Shown piece after piece: positions 1-25,937 of a stretch of 64,000 nucleotides of DNA. The stretch is from Chionoecetes opilio (lineage: Eukaryota > Arthropoda > Malacostraca > Decapoda > Majidae). Numbering within the stretch: position 1 is the first letter of the stretch; each line of letters starts with the position of its first letter. The stretch lies in the NCBI GenBank assembly GCA_016584305.1, contig JACEEZ010018609.1:55001-119000 (forward strand). Reading direction: 5' to 3'. A program made the position numbers and the translations under genes. The notes beneath the pieces were generated by a model. The model was not told the origin of the DNA. It ran no database searches and saw nothing but the letters and a program-made list of their open reading frames with translations.

Positions 1-192
1 TCCTTCTCCTCCACTTCCTCTTCATCCTTCTCCTCCACCTCCTCTTCATCCTTCTCCTCCACCTCCTCTTCATCCTTCTCCTCCATCTCCTCTCCATCCT
101 TCTCCTCCACTTCCTTTTCATCCTTCTCCTCCATCTCCTCTCCATCCTTCTCCTTTATCTCCTCTTCATCTTTCTCCTCCACCTCTTCATCC
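1..192. repeat. CT-rich minisatellite, 24-bp unit
   Basis: About eight tandem copies of a 24-bp pyrimidine-only-like unit (TCCTTCTCCTCCACCTCCTC plus TTCA), degenerating towards 240. The opposite strand would read as acidic repeats (E/K/D/V), but no start or splice context supports coding. It lies upstream of the first visible junctophilin exon, so it is probably intronic. Confidence 0.85.
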
Positions 193-573
193 TCGTCACC
201 GCTCGTTTCTCCTCCATCCTCTTCCTTCTCCTCCTCGTCACCATCGTCACCATCCCACCCAAGACCTTATAATATATAGGTCTTGGTCCCACCTATACTT
301 CCTCTGCGCTAAAAGAGGACATCGAGTAAACATTTGAGGAGCAGGAGCGAGGGGCCGCGGAGGGAGGAACTGCCTGCCTGTGCTCTGTGTTTACTGTAGA
401 CTGCCGGGCCTCAGCTGGCAACCCCTCTCAGGCAAACATACTGAAGGGACGTAGCGGGAGGATAGGGCCGTGGAGGCGGAGGGGGATAAAGAGGGGGCGT
501 TGATTTACTGGAGGGGAGCGTGTATGAAAAGATGGCCAGGATGTATGTGAGGGTGATGTATTTTTCTCTCGCA

Positions 574-761
<188 letters not shown>

Positions 762-868
762 GGAGAAAAGACAAAAAGAACTTCCATGTCTGTTTTCTTT
801 TCCTTCCCTCAGACACTGGAGAAAGGACAAAAAGAACTAATATGTCTGTTTTCTTTTCCCTCCCCCAG

Positions 869-3800
869 GCACGTACAAAGGGCAGTGGCTACGCGGGCTG
901 CGACATGGCTACGGGGTGCGCACTTCAGCACAGTTCAGCCAAGCCTCCGTCAGCAGACCGAGAACCGCCGCCAACAACCGCGGCTCCACCACCTCCCTGC
1001 GATCTGATGGCGCCGGGGATCCACTCGCAGACAGGGACAGAAAGGTGAGCGCGAGAGCCAGGCCAACTATACACGTACTGTCACTTTAATACTCGCCGCA
1101 CGTTAAGTTGGCGAAAATGGGCCCCCTTCACTCCCCCCCTTCCGAACTAACGGGATTGGATGAGGTGTTGGGTGTTGGGTGAGAATGCCTTACTCCAAGT
1201 TCCGCCCTAAAGCCCCAACACCCAACACCTCAGCCAATCCCGTGTGTTCGGAAGGGGGGAGTGAAGGGGACCCATTTTCGCCAAATTAACGTGCGGCGAT
1301 TATATTGTACATTCATCTCTAAATAAATAATCTTTGTACTTCACGATTGAGGTTTACGAGCACACGGTTCTGTTTCTCTCTTTAACCTTTGTAGTTTAGG
1401 CGATTGTTAATTAGTGACTGAACAGGTGGTGTAACTTACCAAATCATGGGACCTGAAGGGTGTTATAGTGTAGTCAGCGGTGTTGTGGCGTCATGGAGCT
1501 TGCAAGGTTAGCAGTGTGACCCTTATATAGATAATGGTGCATGGGTAGTTACAGTGTAACTCATGTATGGGTGGTGGATTGTGAGGTTATGTTGAAGGCT
1601 GGCTGTTATGATGGGGGATAATGGGTGCATGATGTATTAGGGAGGGGTGTTGGGTGGTACGGGACAGGGGTTGTTGGTGGAGGTGTAGGACAGCGGTGGT
1701 GTGTGGGGTGATGACGGGGCAGCAAGTGGTGTGTGCGTGGATGCAAGATGGAGCATGGAGGGACGTGTGATCGCATGACGAGTTTTCTCCTGCAGGTGGA
1801 TGACGGTCGCGGCGGGTTCGTGCTGCGGGCGCGGAGCGATGATGTGCCGCGGCGGAGGGGCAGCCTGGTCGAGAGCTCCAGCAACATCAAGAAGGTCTTC
1901 AAGGTGGGTCTGGCCAGCAGGAAAGGTGGTATCGTGTTGGAGTGATTCATGTAATTAGTAATTACCACAGGGAAAGATTTACCCATTGAAGTGCATATTG
2001 TATTAGGTGTGAAGAGCTGCGATGCTGCCTTGTGCGCCGCCTTCACTTGATCTGAAACACCTCCAACAAGACTCCTTCCACGTTGAGTCTAGTTTGCAGT
2101 GAGTCTGTGTCGTGGAGTGCGTAATATGAGTGTTGTTCTTCAGGGGTTGAAGATGCGGCGCCAGAGAAGTACGGGCGACATCCAGACGGGGCGGCCCTCG
2201 GGCTCCATCCGATCGACAGGCTCTTCGGCGTCCTGGATGTCCACTGACTCGGGACAGTCGGCGTGCACGACGGGTGACGTGCACGACGAGGGCTCAAATG
2301 CGTCCTTCATCATCGAGGTAGGGTTGGTACGTGTAGCTTCGCGGCGCCGCTGCAGCCATCCTCCATCCCTGCATCTTCCTGGCAGCCAGTAGCGTCGCTC
2401 GTTAGCCGTCAGCATCAGCTTGATGCGAGGGCTTCGTGTGGCCAGTTCGGAGGACAGCCGCCCTCGCCTTAGTGGCAGGAAGGCGTCACCTCATACTTTT
2501 CACTTGTAAACACAAACACGATTTTTTAAATGTAAAAACAAACAAGGTGGCGCGTGTGTGGCTGTCTTCCGAGCTGTGGACATCTGTTGCTTGCTGTTGG
2601 TCGTGCTGTGTAGGGGCTAACACGCACACCCTCCCTGCTGTACCCGTGCTGCCTGCCTTGCTTGCCAGGCGCTGAAAGGTCCAGATATTCTCCTGGTGCC
2701 TAATTGAGGATTCGTCGTTTGAGATTGTAATAACATCTGATCTTCTGTCTCCATTAAATCTCTCTCGTTCGGACTGTCCTTTTTGTCTTCACTTCGCCGT
2801 CTAATGTGACTGTGTTGGTCTTGGTTCACTTTGAGAAGTGACGGAATGTTTTCATGGCCTTGCAATGTTGATATAACTCATATCTTGTCTTGCACTGCTC
2901 GCAGATCTTTGTCAAACTTTTCTCGATGTTTAACATGTTGTGCTGCAAGTTTGATGGCACCAACTCTGGATTTACAAATGTTCTGCATCCTACTTGTCCC
3001 CCCGAGTCTTGCTTGTGGCTCGGTTACAGGTGAGAGGTGACGTGACTCGCGTGCAGCACTCCAGCAGCCAAGGCGCTACTCACAAACGGAGAGCAGGAAC
3101 GCGTCTTAAGTTAGCACCGTACAGTCAGGGGTTAGCAGGTCGTTAGATCACTGAGATCTTTGGCACTGAGAGTGATTCAGGGCCCTTTTGTTTTATTGCT
3201 TGTCGTAATGGTACATACGTATACATATAAACTGTTACCACGACCAGGATCGAGCTCCACTGCAGAAACCTTTCTTATATCGTCCTTGTATCAGTTCTCT
3301 ACCTCGAGGTCTGTCATGATAGCGCACGGATGGTCCTCCCAACAAACTTGTCTGTGGCTGGCACAGTCCACATCATTCTTGCCTCACTGACGCCTCCCGC
3401 CACCCCACAGGACGAGCAGCTGGACGGCACCGTGATGGAGACCTACACGGGCGAATGGAAAAACGACAAGCGAACGGGCTTTGGCACGTCTGAACGAACC
3501 GATGGACTCAAGTACGAGGGCGAGTGGTACAACAACAAAAAGTACGGCTACGGCGTCACCACATTTAAGGTAAAGCTGCTGGGAACACGTGACTAAGTGG
3601 GATGGGTGGCTCAGTATATATATGGATAGAGTCATATATATTGGAAGTCTTTACTGGTTGTCATCAACTTTTTTGTGTGCTTCATGTTTTCCTACCTTGA
3701 AGATTTTCCCTCTCAAAGCATTACTTGAACTTGCTTTTTATGTCTTTTTACATCACTGTCAGGTTTTTTTCCTGTTTAGTATGAGGACTAGTGTTTACTG

Positions 3801-6516
3801 ATGATGGCTGTCACCTTGCCGTATCCTTGCACACAGGATGGTTCGAAGGAAGAGGGAAAGTACAAGAACAATGTCCTCATCACTTCCAATAAAAAGAAGC
3901 ACGTGTTTCTAATACGTTCCGCCAAATTTCGAGAAAGGATCGATGCCGCTGTTGCCGCCGCCCAGAGAGGAGCCAAGATCGCCATGCAGAAAGAGGACAT
4001 CGGTATATCTCGGTTAGTGAGGGAGCGAGGACATGCGGGGCCTGTGAAGCCTGCGGGCAGCGGTTGGCACTCCTGGTGGGGTGATGTGGCACAAAATTGG
4101 GCATGATTGACTGTAAACTAAGGAAAATGTAGATAATCCTGGGTATTTTTTCACGATTTTCAGCAATGTGGTTAGAATTCTTGGTATAATAAAGAAAAAT
4201 GAGAAATTCTTAAGCGTAATATTGACTTCTTAATATTTCCAAGTCATGAGATATGAATCAATGTGTCCGTCCCTAATGCCTTCCCTTCGTACAGGACTGC
4301 CACAGCCCGCGGGAAGGCTGAACAGGCAGACATATCTGCGGCTCATGCAAGGAACGACTCCGATATGGCCAGAATATTTGCTAAGCAATTCGCTCCAGAT
4401 TTCCACCAGCCAGGTATGCTTTGCATCAAATCATGCAGTGTTCACTCATCAAAGCCACACATCCTGATTCAATTCAGATTTACCATCCTGCGTGCTGTCA
4501 CTAATTCAGACCGTCTCCATCGCAGGTGTCGACGTATTAAAGGCTCAGCTGGCCGCCCGTGGGGGACAGACGGACGTGAGTAAACTGCCTCCTCCTCGGC
4601 CTCGTGATGAAAACTCTGGCTCTCGCTCACAGTCCATGTACGTGCGGGACCCCACGAACGACTACATAGGCCGTGGCGACGCCCTGGGTCCCCATGAAAT
4701 GGATCCCTCCTCCCCTCCGCCGGGGGGCGGCTATGCCAATTATGGTCCTGGGGAACCTCAGTCTGACTATGGTGAGGTGCGACGCAGGTCTGTGAATCCC
4801 GGCGATGGAAGGAGTGGCTTTAACAGTGCACAACAACAGTACACTCAAGACGATGGATACATGGGCAATGCTGTGGACCAGAGCCGCTCCACAGTCCGCG
4901 GCACCGGCAGGCCAAGTAGCAAGGGCGGCCAAGACCACAGCTTCTCATCTGGCGTAATGAACGACCGTTTCGACCACTACAACCGACCGCCATCCCGTGG
5001 CCAATCCCGTGACAGGTCAGTGGACAGATTTGTCTCCCGCGGCCAGACGCCGGTGCCGTCAGAGTTGATCAATCCGCGGTCCCGCGCCCCATCAGCCCAG
5101 CGCACCACTGCCCAAGACTGGACCCCAGACTCAGGCGTGTACGAGGACGAAGCAACAGGCCCTCTCAGTGGTTCACGCCGGTCGTCTAGGCCGCCATCCA
5201 TTATATCGGGTGAGGCTCCTCCGCTCACAGGCAATGGCTCAGTGGGCGGCGGATTCACCGTACCTTACACCATCCCGGCCACTCAACAGGAAGCAGAAAA
5301 AATGCTCCGACAGCGCGCCTGTGGTCAAGAGATCCCCTCGTGTCCTCCCACTCCAGGTCAAGGCACCGTCAAGCGCGCCGAGTCCCTCTACATCAACCCC
5401 ATCGTGCGGCGCCAAGCACAGGTCAAGGTAATGTCACATGGTCTTGTCGTGTTGCAACTCTGCCTCAGATGCATCCCCACACTGACGCATTGCGCTCCTA
5501 GATACAATTTATGCATTAAACGGAAAAAATTTATGTATGAAATCTTCAGGTCTCATTTTCACGATGTCATAATGGTAAGGACAAATTCATCTTCATAATC
5601 TATATAATTATGATCTGCATTATCGAGATGTATCTGTGGCAGGCTACTGCTCCAGCTGCAGCACTGAAGAGGAAGAAGTCACTGCCTGATTCTCAGGCGT
5701 TGCCCGTCAACCTGATGTCCCGCGAGGAGGCGGCGGTGCTCAGCTCGGCCCAGAGGCACACGGTGCGCCGCCAGGCTGAGGAGGCGGCGGTGTATCGCGC
5801 CAACCCGCTCCTCTACGTCACCAGTCCGGCTGTCCAGGTAACCACTGACAACATACTAACACACTAACCTTCCCATACCGACATTCTGAAAACATTTTGT
5901 GTCAGTCAACTACCTTTCATGGATGATGACACCGCTGCATCGTCAGGGGGGGTCAGGGGGGGGGGGGCATGTAGGTGCGTGCTGACACCCTCCCAAGGGG
6001 CTGTTGCTCAGAGCCTCCTTTACACAGCTCAGCCTTAGAAATAACTTGTTTGACATATTTTGGAATAATTATCTCGTCCAGTATATCTAGCTGTGTTTTC
6101 CCGATTACCTGGAACACCAATATGAAACTTAGCCATTCCGCACAACCTCGCACGTCGTGTGCATGCATAATGACAGCTGCGCTGCGTTATGTCAAAACAC
6201 ACAAACATTCACGCACTCGCTGCCTTTTGTCTGATCACTACACGCTTTCCTTTGGACTTGTCAGAGTAATTTCTTGTCCGTGCAATAACACCCTAATACA
6301 GATATAGCTTAATGTGTCACTTAGACTCTTGGCATAATTCTAGTACTCAGTATACGCATGTCCACCCACGAACGCACACATGTGCATGTGTTTTCCAGCA
6401 GAGGCCTGACGGGTGTTCTCTCTCCACAGGACTGGTTCTCCCGACAGCGACTGGTCATGCTCATTCTCTTCCTCAATTTGTCGCTGGCACTGATGTTCTT
6501 CAAGTTGTTGTCGTAG
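869..6516 (+). CDS. junctophilin (partial, 5' exons outside window)
   Basis: Junctophilins tether the ER/SR to the plasma membrane in excitable cells. Nine exons splice in frame with GT-AG borders: 869-1044, 1796-1903, 2144-2317, 3411-3569, 3837-4012, 4295-4413, 4526-5427, 5643-5837, 6430-6516 (about 697 residues). The first carries a MORN repeat ([18 protein letters not shown]), followed by a Ser/Arg-rich joining region (residues 22-152). Exon 4 adds two more MORN repeats ([16 protein letters not shown], then [15 protein letters not shown]). Exon 5 begins [12 protein letters not shown] and runs with exon 6 into an Ala/Lys/Glu helical region ending FAPDFHQPG. Exon 7 is a long divergent Gly/Ser/Pro/Arg-rich tail. 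The last exon encodes the hydrophobic anchor [20 protein letters not shown] before TAG. Block order and conserved phrases match the junctophilin family closely. The N-terminal MORN repeats must lie upstream of the window. Invertebrates usually have one such gene (family knowledge). Confidence 0.95.
1094..1298. repeat. Long inverted repeat, palindromic MITE-like
   Basis: Two arms of about 86 bp (1094-1180 and 1213-1298) are nearly perfect reverse complements. The outer ends read CGCCGCACGTTAA and TTAACGTGCGGCG, and the arms close over a loop of roughly 30 bp. It lies in the junctophilin intron between 1044 and 1796. No coding capacity is seen. Probably a non-autonomous foldback transposon; the family is not identified. 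Confidence 0.8.
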
Positions 6517-9500
6517 CAGCCAGCGAGGCCGCGGGTTCTTCAGGCCGCTGTCCGAGCTGCCGCGTGAGAGCCGCGCCTGCCGCAGCCCATCCTCAGGGAG
6601 TGCCACAGCAGCAGCAACAGCAGCAGCAGCAGCCTTGGGCATCCCAACATGTCGGCCGCCGCCCGTGCCTTCCTCAGCAGACTACGCCTGCGTCCTGCCT
6701 GCTCACATGTGCTGTCAGAATCTCTATTTTGTTATGGTTCGTGCCACGTCCTGCCGCCCAAGTGTGAGCCGTCCCTTTTGTACCGCCGCCGCAGCCACGG
6801 GTGTCGTCAGGTGGCCAAGCCAGGGCTGACGTCATGCTCGGCTGGCCGCCCTGAAGCGACCCATGCGGCTCGGGGCTAAGGAGGGGGTAAGGCAGGAGGA
6901 TATAGGAAGAGGAGGAGGAGGGAGCCAACTCTCAGACTGCAAGGAAGATCATGTGCAAACACTGACTGAGCAAGCTCTTGTCCCATGTGGAGTGTTTTGG
7001 CTGTGCCTCATTTCCTTCGTCACCTGACCACAGACTCACTACTCCGGGGCCATTGTAAATTACTGCATCTTTTGCTACCATAGCGTGGCCTCCGCCATCC
7101 TGACTCCCCCGGACTCGGGACGCTGGGGGTCACCGGCCCCGGGCACCATTTGCCGTAATTGCATAATAGGCACTAGATTTTCTACCCACCTATGGTAATA
7201 TTTGTGAAGTTCAGTACAGATTTATACTAATGTAATTTCTAGTACTGGTTAACTCTTTTTAATGTATAATTCTATGCCTCATGTATCAGAGGTCATATTG
7301 ACTTCTGTCTCGAGGAATGTACAGCGGACGAGCGTCTGAACCACACTGGTCCCCTGAGAGCCTCGAGGAGACGCCCGCTGGGCCGGCCGAGGACTGTGTG
7401 CAGCGGGAACCCTTGCTGGGAGCCCATCGCAGGGTCCCTCCTGGGGGGCCTGGCGGGCCTCCTAGGGGAACAAGGCATACAGGCACACGTGCTGGTGCAG
7501 GATGGACACACCTCGCTACCCTCGCTCCCCGCACAGGTGTGGCGGTGGAGGCAACAGCCTATTTTGTTCTGCTTGATATTTGACTTTTACAAGCTCAAAG
7601 TATGATTTGCTGTTATTGAATGTGTTATTCTGCATAATGTTGAAAATTCTGTACTTGTTGATGACATTTACAGGTACACTTTTATAATCCATTGTGCAGG
7701 AGCTCCCGGGGACCTGAAGGCCTCCCCGCAGAGGCCCGGGGGTCAAGTATTACCGTTGTGCACACCTCCACCTGTTACTCAGCTCAGTAATGCGGATTTA
7801 GTTTCCATAGGAAGCAGGTAGTTGTTAATTTTGCTAATTTATAGTTTAGAGAAGTTGTTGAAGACAGCAGCATCTAGTTTTGATCTCCACCAGCCGCGGG
7901 GCCGCATGCCTTGGTCGCCAAGTTGTATTCAGCTTGACTCGTAGCGCCGCCGCTACACGCGTCCACAGTGGCCCAGCAGAGTCTGTAATAATTGTTTTCA
8001 ACATATTTGATATGGATGGCAGGCAGACGTCAGCATCGCATGACCCGCCTGGCCACACTCCCAAGGGAAGGAATTCAAGCCAACGCCTCCTCGTTGCATC
8101 AAGACGTCAACATCGCCTCGGCGGAGTTCTTCCTGTACACCAACGAATACTGTTTCGCTGCGTAGCACTTCATCTATCATTCATCCACATCACATTGGTA
8201 AAAGCCATTCCTGACAGCAACGATGACCCCATCTTATTGTTTCCATTATTCTGAAGACCATTCCTCTCCCTTATGAAAATCGACACAATACAAATGAGTG
8301 CCTTTAATACGATGGTGTGAAATTTCTCAGTCTTGATGAAATTTCGCATGCTGGCGGGGTCCAGTCTCTAGTTGGCAAAATGTGAATGTGAGAAACAGCC
8401 TTCGTATGACGCAACAAAATTTACCACAAAATTTACCACTAATTTCAAACTTTGTCTCTGACGGAATATGAGAACAGTAAAAAACCTTTCCTTGATCCTG
8501 GGTTCCTCCACGCAGCCTCTTCTCGCCGTCCCGTGCCCACCACAGGTTAGCGGCCACCTCGATACCAGTCCCTTGTGTCCTCACGTCATCATCATCATGA
8601 ACACTGGAGGTCGTGGTGCTGCGTGCCAGACCCAGTATTACCACAGGCTGCTTTCCTTTCTCTTGCTAAAGATTTTCTTCAAATAATGTGAATGTGGGGC
8701 TCTTATGTGCATCTTATCTCGCCTTGAAATGGTTACTGCACTTCTTGTACCACACAACCAGATATTGATTTTGTATCGTATGCCTTTCAGACAATTTCGT
8801 GTTTGAAGTAGCCTACATACAGATGAAGGATGGCCAATGCAAGTGGGAGGCTGCAAAGCGGAAGGAACTTTACAACAGCTCCACCTCCTTACTGTTCCTC
8901 GGCCTCTTGGTTTTCTCCGCCCCAGCATGACTACGAGCCCCACACGAGTTGTGATTTAGAAGGTCACACAGCCACAGCCTCACGAGCAACACAAACATGA
9001 GGAGGAATATTCAACACAGACACATCTCCTACAACCCTGGCTATCTCCGACATTGCATACATATACAGTGGCACAAAACATGAGTGCCACATGCACTGAC
9101 TTCGCCACGCGCTGTCTGTAGTTACGAGTGGCCCCCATCTCTACAAAGCGAAAATTGCCGCTTCGTCAAAGATTCCCGGTGGGCAGACGAGAGCGGTTGG
9201 CTGGGTAGCTGTGTTCTCTGTGAGCGGCTTCATCCCAAGGGGAATGTTCCACCGAGGATCGTGTGCGTAAAAAAAGATTCTGCGATGAGTATAACAATAT
9301 GTCATCAACTTATTAAGTGAACCTACGAGTGATGTACCCGGGTAGTTACATGCACCATCTTACAACACTGTATACTGAACAGCGCGACCTCACAAGAGCC
9401 AGTAGTGTTGCAAACAGACACACAGCTGTTTTGACTTTTATTAGAAAAGGAAATGATGATCATATGAAGGTGTAATTTTTTTTTTTTTTTTGTACAATAC

Positions 9501-10540
9501 AAGAAAGAATGTTTTGGTGAAGGTCACGGGGAAATGTTTGATGAAAGTGTTCAATGGGAAACGTGGTTTAAGGAAGGTTTTCTAAAGTAGGCTACTGTTA
9601 TGCATTCATCCGTTCGACATGACATAACTGTATCAAAAGTAATCATGTGCTTATTACTCATATCCACACTGCAGGAATCTCTTAGAATTACAAAAATCCA
9701 AATAATTCAATAATTCCCTAATCAGGCCAATATCATGAAATTTATTCGGATTTTCAACTAAGGAATGCTAATCAGGAAGGTCCACCGATGCATTATTACG
9801 GTCATGTTTGGTGGTGTGCGGAGTGGAGATGCGTAGTAGCACATGTACGGTGGCAATACAAGGTTCCTTCGCGCCCTTCCTCCCCCCCGTCTTGATCTCG
9901 GCAGCCAGGACCACCTCACCCCCCCGCCCCCCACCAGGTCCCCGGACTTGGAAAAAGGATACGATATTAATTTAACTTGTTTTGTTTTGTGGCCATATTT
10001 GAGTTTGCTCGATCACAAAATATCTCATCTTATGTTGCAAAGACAAGCATTATGTGTCTTCACGCAGATTATTTTATTCTAACTTTGAAAATCTGGTACG
10101 TCACAGCAAATTTTATAACTATTTGCCTTTCTTTTTTTTTCTCTTTTTTTCACTGCTTGTTTCAAAGTTGTCATGTGTTCGCCCCGTCAGTCATGAGCCA
10201 GTGCTTGTGTCTTTCCGTTGTTCCATGCGTCACGCCAGCGAGTGGGTCCCGGTCTGTGGTTACCCTCCCTCACTCTGGCCATCACCCCACACTCACCACC
10301 CATCCACATCACACTGTCTTCACCTCACCCGTCCCCCGCCACCCAAGTCTCATCTCCACGTTCGTTCAGGGTTGGCTACTTGGTGGAGTTTCGGTGAGTC
10401 CACCTCCCAGGTGAAGAGCTGAAGGGAGCCTACACGATCTGATAAGCCCTATGCACTTTTACAATGGATTGGACAGTGGAGGCTGTGTGTGTGAAATTGT
10501 TAATACAATGTTGTTCCTTTATTAAAACCAAAACACTGAC
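6517..10540 (+). other. Probable long 3' UTR of junctophilin
   Basis: No further splice-compatible exon, recognisable transposon or convincing frame follows the stop at 6514-6516. The stretch contains GC-richer patches (6780-7140, 7310-7560, 7880-8160). The first plausible polyadenylation hexamer I noticed is ATTAAA at 10521-10526, in a T-rich context. Long 3' UTRs are common for junctophilins, but the end is inferred only. An unrecognised gene in part of this interval cannot be excluded. Confidence 0.35.
6605..6634 (+). repeat. CAG trinucleotide repeat in 3' UTR
   Basis: A (CAG)n run of about ten units with one CAA interruption, starting about 90 bp after the junctophilin stop codon. It lies outside the reading frame, so it would be transcribed but not translated. 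Confidence 0.85.
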
Positions 10541-11040
10541 TACCTTTTATTTCTCCTGAGATTGTATCCATGCACTGATCTGAAAGTCTTTGATGACCGG
10601 TTTCCTCCAAGAATTTCCTTTACTTTGGAATTATTGCAGCCCCGGATAGATTCTGAATTTTGACTCATCAGGAGGAATAATGGTTGGCGCGTAGTAGGGC
10701 ACCTTAAAGCTGCTGCCTCACCCCAGCACACTTTCATAGAGCGTCTCTCTCTTTTTGAGGGCGTGTAGCTACCTCCTCCCGTGGCTGTCTTAATTTTTAT
10801 TTGGTTACACGATGGGGCTTCTTTCTGCAGCAACAACAAGTTTCCTTCGCACCATGGATCTTATAATGGCTTAAAAAAATGATAAATGCTTAAAGTATAC
10901 GCTGACAGTTAGCTAGGGGCGACAGATTGTACGAAGGTAAAACCGATGTAAGGATTAAGTAGTTGACAGCGGCCTAGCTAGTGACGGAGACGCCCCCCCC
11001 CCCCTCGCCTCCTGAAGGAAGCCACAATGTAACAGGTAAG

Positions 11041-11346
11041 ATCTGCAAGCTAGGCCAAAGTAGTTGGTATCTGCAAGCTATAGGCCAAAGTAGTTGGTAT
11101 CTGCAAGCTATAGGCCAAAGTAGTTGGTATCTGCAAGCTATAGGCCAAGTAGTTGGTATCTGCAAGCTATAGGCCAAAGTAGTTGGTATCTGCAAGCTAT
11201 AGGCCAAAGTAGTTGGTATCTGCAAGCCAAAGGCCAAAGTAGTTGGTATCTGCAAGCTATAGGCCAAGTAGTTGGTATCTGCAAGCTATAGGCCAAAGTA
11301 GTTGGTATCTGCAAGCTATAGGCCAAAGTAGTTGGTATCTGCAAGC
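11041..11346. repeat. 30-bp minisatellite, about ten copies
   Basis: Units ATCTGCAAGCTATAGGCCAA + AGTAGTTGGT repeat about ten times. Two copies lack one A and are 29 bp, one has a substituted CCAAAGG segment, and the first is 28 bp. A further diverged unit lies at 11680-11713, beyond an inserted SINE. The minus-strand frame reads a repeated decapeptide (YQLLWPIACR) that shifts frame at each 29-mer, so it is not a protein. Confidence 0.95.
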
Positions 11347-11368
11347 TTTGCAAGCTTTTATCTGCATG

Positions 11369-11678
11369 GGTACTCCGTAGTGTAGGGGAAGCACGCTCGG
11401 TTCACAACCGAGAAGTCCCGGGTTCGATCCCCAGGCGGAGCGGAAACAGTTGGGCTGTTTCCTTAAAACCCGAGCCCCTGTCCACCCAGCAGTGAATGTT
11501 AGCCGGGGGTTTGTAACCCGCCTCCCGGGGTGCTGGCTTCGGCCAACACTATAAGCACTAGCAGACAGCTCTCTAGGGGTAGTCTGAGAGAGAGGCCAAA
11601 GTCTGGTTACAATGGAGATCCATCTCAGCTGCGTCAATAACTGACGAAATTCTTCAAACATCAAACATCAAACATCAA
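11369..11678 (+). mobile_element. tRNA-Val-like SINE inserted in the minisatellite
   Basis: The head resembles a tRNA: an A-box-like start, an anticodon arm CTCGGTTCACAACCGAG with CAC in the loop (Val-type), and a B box GGTTCGATCCC. It is followed by a tRNA-unrelated body (GAGCCCCTGTCC...TTAGCCGGGGGTTTG) and a tail of (CATCAAA)n. Minisatellite sequence resumes immediately after, so the SINE split the array. A related copy lies at 52987-53281. Confidence 0.85.
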
Positions 11679-11899
11679 TATAGGCCAAAGTAGATGGTAT
11701 CTTCAAGCTATAGGTTAGAATGTTTGGGACTGAGGAAACCCCAAACACACCTTCCAGTGAGAAGACCATTACCACAGGTTCCTTCCCGGTGTCGTGTGGG
11801 CAAGTGTCTGTTTATGAGGGAATGTCTGTTTACTAAACAAAGGCAAAGAAAACGGGAGTTGAGGGGAGTAATTACTAATTTTGACTTGATCAACAAAGG

Positions 11900-12110
11900 C
11901 CTGTCCAGGCGGCATATTCTCCACGCGCTCTCCCTTTTCGGCAGACCCCGGTGCCCATTTGTCGACCAACCCCAAAAGGAAGGATGAACAGGTGGGTGGG
12001 TTGCCGCCGACAGGCCTGACCCCGATTCGAACCAGGGCCCACAGATTCGTAGCTATATAGGCGCGCTAACCACTACCTAGCGTACACCACGGAGGCGCTC
12101 TGCGTTTTGT
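11900..12110 (-). mobile_element. Probable tRNA-derived SINE head, reverse orientation
   Basis: On the minus strand, the stretch ending near 12104 reads like a tRNA head (GTAGTGGTTAGCGCGCC A-box region, GGTTCGAATCGGGG B box) followed by a non-tRNA body. No clear target duplication was found and the left boundary is approximate. Confidence 0.55.
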
Positions 12111-12601
12111 TAGTGAAAATCTGATATTCAACGTAGCAACCCTCAGATTTAGCTTGTTTGGACTAGGATAACATTGGTCCCTCAGATCCGCAATCACCTC
12201 CGATCCGATGGTGTTTGGGGTATAATGCCTTATCATTTATCAACGGCACCCCTGCGTTGGTTTACTGCGACTTTATTCCTTTTGTTGATTGTGGTGTTAC
12301 TGCTGGATGTTGAGTTCTTTTAACCTATTTCCTATTTCTATATGAAGGTACTCTACCTTCGACACTCATTGGCATTTACAACGGGGCCTAGATAAGTGTT
12401 TAGTTACAGTGGTCCATTTCACTCAATCACCTGAGTATAACTATATATTTTTCCAGCATTTATTTTATATTTATAATTAGCTCCATAGACATAAAAAGTT
12501 CACGAAACAGGCACTTGAAACCAATATTACATATATAAGAAATAAGGAGGAAGCCGAAGTCCAAGTCAAGCCAAGTGTCGGAACTAGTGTTTACTGCAGT
12601 G

Positions 12602-12609
12602 TTCCCGCG
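12602..12609 (+). promoter_or_regulatory. E2F-like site in the MCM3 promoter
   Basis: TTCCCGCG, matching the TTTSSCGC-type E2F core, ends 67 bp before the MCM3 ATG. MCM genes are classic E2F targets in animals (established knowledge). The short GC-rich patch 12600-12660 is the likely promoter/5' UTR. The transcription start itself cannot be placed from sequence. Confidence 0.55.
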
Positions 12610-12675
12610 CTTTTCCTGTTGTTAATTGTTGGAGCAGGTCGACGCCGCCGTGCTGAAGGAGAAATATACGTAGAA

Positions 12676-25618
<12,943 letters not shown>

Positions 25619-25918
25619 CTCATAGAAGAGGATAAAGGTTCACAGAAATCTCACTGTACATTCAATAGATTATATTTTTCCATTGGGGTGACCTATTCAC
25701 CACAAAGTGTTGAAGCAATGGTTTGTGTCCACAGCATGTACTTCATGGACTGCATAGTACATTGTTTATTTCTATAGGAACAATGTAGTTAAAAGATTAA
25801 TTGTTTAAGTCTTCCTACAAGAACACAACTGCCATGTAGTAGTGCAGTATATACATGTCTTTTCTCTTGTCTGTATGATAGTTGTGGAAGCATCTGCTAA
25901 GTAATATAATTGATGTGA

Positions 25919-25937
25919 AATAAACTGATGCAATAAA
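25919..25937 (+). terminator. MCM3 polyadenylation signals
   Basis: Two AATAAA hexamers, at 25919-25924 and 25932-25937, about 300 bp after the MCM3 stop codon. They are followed by a GT-containing stretch. This gives a short 3' UTR. Confidence 0.6.

Noticed and set aside
4492..5598. A 368-codon frame read as one gene
   Set aside because: Only 4526-5427 is coding, as junctophilin exon 7. The rest is intron read-through past the donor at 5428.
11041..11350. CRISPR-like regular repeats
   Set aside because: Units are contiguous 30-mers without variable spacers, in a eukaryotic intergenic region. It is a minisatellite.
11372..11445. A tRNA-Val(CAC) gene, also at 52990-53070
   Set aside because: Anticodon and T arms look good, but the acceptor stem pairs poorly and both copies continue into the same non-tRNA body, so they are SINE heads.
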